DNA of 7,244 bases. Origin: an uncultured Selenomonadaceae bacterium. Its GTDB lineage: Bacteria; Bacillota; Negativicutes; Selenomonadales; Selenomonadaceae. The DNA lies in NCBI GenBank assembly GCA_905236665.1, contig CAJONF010000157.1:1-7244 (forward strand), written 5' to 3'. Below, piece by piece: positions 5,615 to 7,244 of the stretch; the stretch's first letter is position 1; each line of letters starts with the position of its first letter. A program made the translations under genes and the position numbers. The notes below the pieces were generated by a model. That model saw nothing but the letters and a program-made list of their open reading frames with translations, ran no database searches and was not told the origin of the DNA.

Positions 5615-7244
5615 GCGGCTCAACCTCCTGGCTTCTTTCCTCAATCAATCGGCGATAAGCTCCGTCGTGTTGAATCATTTCGCGATGAGTACCACGCTCT
5701 ACGACGACGCCTTTGCTTAAAACAATAATCTCGTCACAATCGCGAATAGTTGAAAGTCTGTGAGCAACGATTAAACAACTGCAACCGCGCCGCCGGATAT
5801 TTTCAAGAACCGTTTGTTCAGTCATCGGGTCAAGGGCGGAAGTTGCCTCGTCTAAAATCAACAACGACGGATTATTTGCCAGAGCGCGAGCGATTTCCAA
5901 ACGTTGACGTTGCCCGCCGCTGAAATTCAAGCCGCCCTCAGAAACTAGCGAATCGTAACCTTTATCCAACTGCAAAATATCTTCGTGAATGCAAGCGTCC
6001 TTTGCCGCCTGAATAATATCCGAACGTCTAACTGAATCATCGAACAGCGATAAATTCTGCGCAATAGTGCCGGTGATTTGGAAAACATCTTGATCGACAG
6101 CTGAAATTGAATTTACAATGACGGGGCGGGGCAATTCGCGCCTAAGCACGCCATCTAAACGAACTTCACCGCTCCATTCCTCATAAATGCCCGTGACAAC
6201 TTTTGCAACGGTTGACTTGCCTGAACCACTCGCGCCAACAACTGCTACCCAATGCCCCGGCTCTATATGCAGAGAAAATTTATTGAGCAACGGTTTTTCA
6301 AGTGGGCTGTAACCAAAATCAATGTCTTTGAGCTCCAATTCGCCATTCAGCCGTTGAAGGTTATAATTACCGTTAACTTCATCTTCGTCGCGGCAATTCA
6401 AGCTGTCAATTTCATATTTGCGCACATCGTTAAGGCGTTGCATTTGCATTTCGGTTGATTGAAGAGTTGAACCTAAACCTAGCAAAGCATTGACAGGGGC
6501 TTGAAAACTTCCCATGAGCGATTGAAAAGCCGTGAACATACCCGCAGTCAACACGCCGTCCATTATCGAAAAGCCGCCAATCGTCATAATCAGCGCACCG
6601 TTAATTCCGCCTAGGAGCGTCGGAACAATCGTGGCAGTCATTGACCACAGCGCGACGTTTTGACTTGCACTTAAAACTTTAGCGCGATAACCTGCCCACT
6701 TCGCAAAAAAATCGCTCTCGTTGCCGTTGGCTTTAATCGTTTCAATCATCATCAAGCCGTTCATCGTCGTGCCATATTCTTTACCTGCGTCCTGCTGAAT
6801 TTTCATGTTCATATCGGTTAAATGCCGTCTCAATGCGAAGAAAACGATAAAATCAATGCTTGAAAAAAATATGCCGATAAGCGTTAAAGTTACGTTGTAT
6901 TGAAGAAGCAGTAGCAGATAAAAAATCGCGACTAGGAAATTTAAAATCGCCGTGGCAGCCGGTCCCGATAAAACGCCCGCGATTGATTCATTGTAATTTA
7001 CACGGCTGGCAACTTCGCCTGCAAAACGCTGATGAAAAAAAGCCATAGGCAATCGGAGCAAATGCCAAAAGAAACTAGACGAATCAGCCAGCGTTAATTT
7101 TTTCTGCCAGCGCGTTAAAATCACGGCTTGTAGCCACGTCATCACGCCGCAAACAACCCAAGAGACCGTCATTGCCAGACAGAAATTAAACATCCAATCG
7201 GGGTGCTTTTTAGTTAAAATATCGTCCAAAAAAATTTGGCTGAA
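5607..7244 (-). CDS. NHLP-type bacteriocin export ABC transporter, peptidase/permease/ATPase subunit (ABC1), 5' end off window
   Basis: Inner-membrane exporter subunit resembling the first ABC protein of NHLP/NHLM systems (TIGR03796-like). The frame is open to the right edge: the residues FSQIFLDDILTKKHPDW run across the TTG at 7229, so that TTG is internal. About 545 residues are visible, against roughly 700 for the family, and the missing part is where a C39 double-glycine-type leader peptidase is expected. Numbering from the TTG codon at 7229, the membrane domain covers about 1-260, including the family-like stretch GVLTAGMFTAFQSLMGSF (225-242). The ATPase domain covers about 297-535, with Walker A GASGSGKST (332-340), Q380, signature NFSGGQRQR (435-443), Walker B LLILDE (456-461) and H490, all intact. 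The protein would cut the leader of a peptide precursor and export the core, probably together with ABC2. The presence of the peptidase is family knowledge and is not seen here. Confidence 0.9.
   Translation of the reverse strand, partial: FSQIFLDDILTKKHPDWMFNFCLAMTVSWVVCGVMTWLQAVILTRWQKKLTLADSSSFFWHLLRLPMAFFHQRFAGEVASRVNYNESIAGVLSGPAATAILNFLVAIFYLLLLLQYNVTLTLIGIFFSSIDFIVFFALRRHLTDMNMKIQQDAGKEYGTTMNGLMMIETIKANGNESDFFAKWAGYRAKVLSASQNVALWSMTATIVPTLLGGINGALIMTIGGFSIMDGVLTAGMFTAFQSLMGSFQAPVNALLGLGSTLQSTEMQMQRLNDVRKYEIDSLNCRDEDEVNGNYNLQRLNGELELKDIDFGYSPLEKPLLNKFSLHIEPGHWVAVVGASGSGKSTVAKVVTGIYEEWSGEVRLDGVLRRELPRPVIVNSISAVDQDVFQITGTIAQNLSLFDDSVRRSDIIQAAKDACIHEDILQLDKGYDSLVSEGGLNFSGGQRQRLEIARALANNPSLLILDEATSALDPMTEQTVLENIRRRGCSCLIVAHRLSTIRDCDEIIVLSKGVVVERGTHREMIQHDGAYRRLIEERSQEVEPLE
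5624..5629 (-). promoter_or_regulatory. Ribosome binding site that decides the ABC2 start
   Basis: AGGAGG on the - strand sits 9 nt upstream of the TTG at 5614 and inside the end of the ABC1 gene. Because it lies downstream of the TTG at 5644, it argues against that longer start. The overlap TTGAATAA (5614-5607) joins the ABC2 start to the ABC1 stop. Confidence 0.75.

Noticed and set aside
3130..5910. Near-matching DNA at the ends of the two ABC genes, such as CAAGGGCGGAAGT near 3130 and 5830 and GTGAGCAACGAT near 3060 and 5760, as a possible repeat element
   Set aside because: These are the conserved Walker B/D-loop and H-loop coding regions of paralogous ATPase domains (DEATSALD and VAHRLSTIR), aligned in the same frame.
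5607..7229. Treating the TTG at 7229 as the real start of ABC1
   Set aside because: The frame stays open to 7244, the residues before it fit the family's membrane domain, and an exporter starting there would lack its first membrane helix and the peptidase.

Overview
The window comes from a diderm (two-membrane) bacterium of moderate GC content. The visible genes include a TolC-type outer-membrane channel and a lipoprotein. The sequence style (AT-rich gaps, strong GGAGG-type ribosome binding sites, TTG starts) together with this exporter type fits an outer-membrane Firmicute such as a Negativicute/Selenomonad. That placement is an inference from gene style and was not tested by any search.

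There are two operons facing each other. From the left, on the + strand (1-1325), are the 3' end of a hybrid sensor histidine kinase (end of the ATPase domain plus a receiver domain) and, overlapping it by 4 nt, a lipoprotein made of two rhodanese domains that both keep the active-site cysteine. A 166-nt gap (1326-1491) follows. It holds a hairpin with T runs on both sides that should stop transcription from both directions. It also holds two weak short reading frames and a small hairpin.

From the right, on the - strand (7244 down to 1492), is a tightly packed export operon: ABC1, then ABC2, then TolC. ABC1 is cut by the right edge and is a family member in which a C39 leader peptidase is expected off-window. 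ABC2 is an ABC permease/ATPase with a long non-peptidase N-terminal extension. Junction and alignment-like motif features match the two ABC subunits of the NHLP/NHLM (nitrile-hydratase-like leader peptide) bacteriocin export system. ABC1 and ABC2 overlap by 8 nt if ABC2 starts at the TTG at 5614, and TolC starts 13 nt after the ABC2 stop. All three are therefore probably co-translated.

The likely joint role of the right-hand operon is to cleave the leader from a ribosomally made peptide, move it across the inner membrane, and release it through TolC. The periplasmic adaptor (HlyD-like), modification enzymes and cargo peptide are not in this window and would be expected upstream, past position 7244. 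No promoters, tRNA/rRNA genes, CRISPR arrays, insertion sequences or attachment sites were recognised. The promoters of both operons lie outside the window. Nothing here is clearly a wholly new system. The most promising lead is the unseen cargo of the exporter.
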